From: an uncultured bacterium
GTDB taxonomy: Bacteria; Patescibacteriota; Minisyncoccia; UBA6257; Colwellbacteraceae
NCBI GenBank assembly: GCA_913009745.1
Contig: CAJVWL010000020.1
Coordinates: 1 to 6,868 of the forward strand
Direction: 5' to 3'
DNA: 6,868 nucleotides
In this document: piece after piece, positions 6,343-6,868 of the stretch
How the letters are laid out: each line of letters starts with the position of its first letter
Position numbering within the stretch: position 1 is the stretch's first letter
Made by a program: the position numbers and the translations under genes
The notes under the pieces: generated by a model
Told to the model about the DNA's origin: nothing
The model's input: only the letters and a program-made list of their open reading frames with translations
The model's database searches: none

Positions 6343-6836
6343 TTAAGGGTATAAACACCTCGCCCCACTAAAATAAACCTCGGATCTCTAATAAGCTCGT
6401 TGTGAACCGTAGCGGGAGCACGCTTTTTATCACTAAAACGATTTACTCCGTTCGCAATTTCCCTAAAGTGCAGTGGTGTTTTCGCGTTTTCCAAGACGAG
6501 ATATACCTTGTCTTTAACCGTTTTTGGGTTAACTCTCAGCCAGCTGTCCAACCCCAAGTCGCCATACGGACCCACGCCAAACTTCTTATATAGGGTAAGT
6601 GCGTTTATAATTTCCGCTTCCGTGAGCTTAAACTTTGCGGAAGCCGCGCTCAAAAACTTGTCAAAATCATCATCTTTTGACGCATTCAATTCTGCCACAA
6701 CATCTTTCGCCGTTTTAAGTTTCTCCGGCTTATCATACCAAGCTACATTCCAGTCCTCATTACCGTTTGCAATATTCGGCCACCCAATTGCCTTCGCTAT
6801 AAAATGCAGTTTATTATAAAATTCGCCATTCTTGTT
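6339..6836 (-). CDS. HARE-HTH (winged helix) DNA-binding protein, 5'-truncated; probable sigma-like regulator
   Basis: The frame is open from the TGA stop at 6339-6341 to the adapter junction, so at least 165 residues are present and the true start lies beyond the contig. The C-terminal part (from TVKDKVYLVLENAKTPLHFREIANGVNRF to VHNELIRDPRFILVGRGVYTLK) has the HARE-HTH pattern: helix, PLHFREIA, then T-VHNEL-RD-RF-LVGRG-Y. HARE-HTH modules occur in RNA polymerase delta, restriction enzymes and eukaryotic HB1/ASXL proteins. In CPR genomes I recall them at the end of proteins with a sigma-70 region-4 helix-turn-helix; that part would be upstream and is not visible. The preceding segment (FYNKLHFIAKAIGWPN...WNVAWYDKPEKL) fits the linker of such proteins. 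A GTG at 6698 would give 119 residues but lies inside the conserved frame. The gene ends in an ATGA overlap with the next, and may regulate transcription of this operon or more widely. Confidence 0.75.
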   Translation of the reverse strand, partial: NKNGEFYNKLHFIAKAIGWPNIANGNEDWNVAWYDKPEKLKTAKDVVAELNASKDDDFDKFLSAASAKFKLTEAEIINALTLYKKFGVGPYGDLGLDSWLRVNPKTVKDKVYLVLENAKTPLHFREIANGVNRFSDKKRAPATVHNELIRDPRFILVGRGVYTLK

Positions 6837-6868
6837 AGATCGGAAGAGCGTCGTGTAGGGAAAGAGTG
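6837..6868 (+). other. Untrimmed Illumina P5-side adapter (artificial sequence)
   Basis: AGATCGGAAGAGCGTCGTGT, continuing to AAAGAGTG at the last base, is the exact reverse complement of the TruSeq universal (P5-side) adapter, without mismatch. It is the sequence seen when a read runs out of a short insert. Genome ends at about 6836. Translation into it on the minus strand would add artificial residues to the HARE-HTH gene. Confidence 0.98.

Noticed and set aside
6339..6698. 119-residue protein starting at GTG 6698 as a complete gene
   Set aside because: The frame stays open upstream to the contig edge with plausible conserved sequence, and there is no Shine-Dalgarno before the GTG.
1..6868. 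CRISPR array, tRNA/rRNA genes, IS elements or phage genes
   Set aside because: No regularly spaced repeats, cloverleaf-like sequences, transposase motifs or terminal inverted repeats were seen by eye on either strand; a tRNAscan/Infernal run was not possible.

Overview
The window looks like one end-to-end metagenomic contig from a Candidate Phyla Radiation (Patescibacteria) bacterium, most likely of the Parcubacteria group. That placement is inferred from gene content and protein motifs recalled from the group; no search was run. The pointers are a soluble VirD4/TraG-like ATPase paired with a one-TM partner ending in the EELATLFH...PPVDLP region, a HARE-HTH protein of the kind fused to sigma-like regions in CPR genomes, an EF-P with MGRGG at the loop tip, and MnmA with an extra insert (KLTGHPAQKGFGGFDV). 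The two ends are not genomic. Bases 10-75 are an Illumina TruSeq P7-side adapter with its barcode, preceded by a T-run, and 6837-6868 are the P5-side adapter. The biological insert is about 76-6836.

Every gene is on the minus strand, so transcription runs from high to low coordinates. In that order: a 5'-truncated HARE-HTH protein (6836-6339); a membrane-anchored protein (6342-5044); a TraG/VirD4-like ATPase (5034-3526); elongation factor P (3529-2960); a 61-bp gap with a possible promoter; MnmA (2898-1771); an 89-bp gap with repeats, a terminator-like hairpin and a possible promoter; a corrinoid adenosyltransferase (1681-1136); and a 3'-truncated ComEC (1136-76). There is no gene-free stretch longer than 300 bp. 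The left 1 kb, which has no complete ORF, is the amino-terminal part of comEC cut off by the contig end.

The first four genes are tightly packed (ATGA overlap, 9-bp gap, ATGA overlap) and are probably one translationally coupled operon. It holds a probable DNA-translocation pair, a DNA-binding regulator and a ribosome rescue factor. MnmA, CobA-type and ComEC form one or two further units, with cobA and comEC overlapping by one base (TAGTG). Two themes run together: translation upkeep (efp, mnmA) and moving DNA across membranes (the ATPase/anchor pair and comEC). Stops include TGA at both ATGA overlaps, which argues against the TGA-to-glycine code of Gracilibacteria/Absconditabacteria.

The most interesting biology is the two-gene coupling-protein-like module, in which the membrane anchor and the motor are separate polypeptides. 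I see no wholly unknown system. The most practical findings are the untrimmed adapters, the hidden comEC and the wrong apparent start of the HARE-HTH gene.
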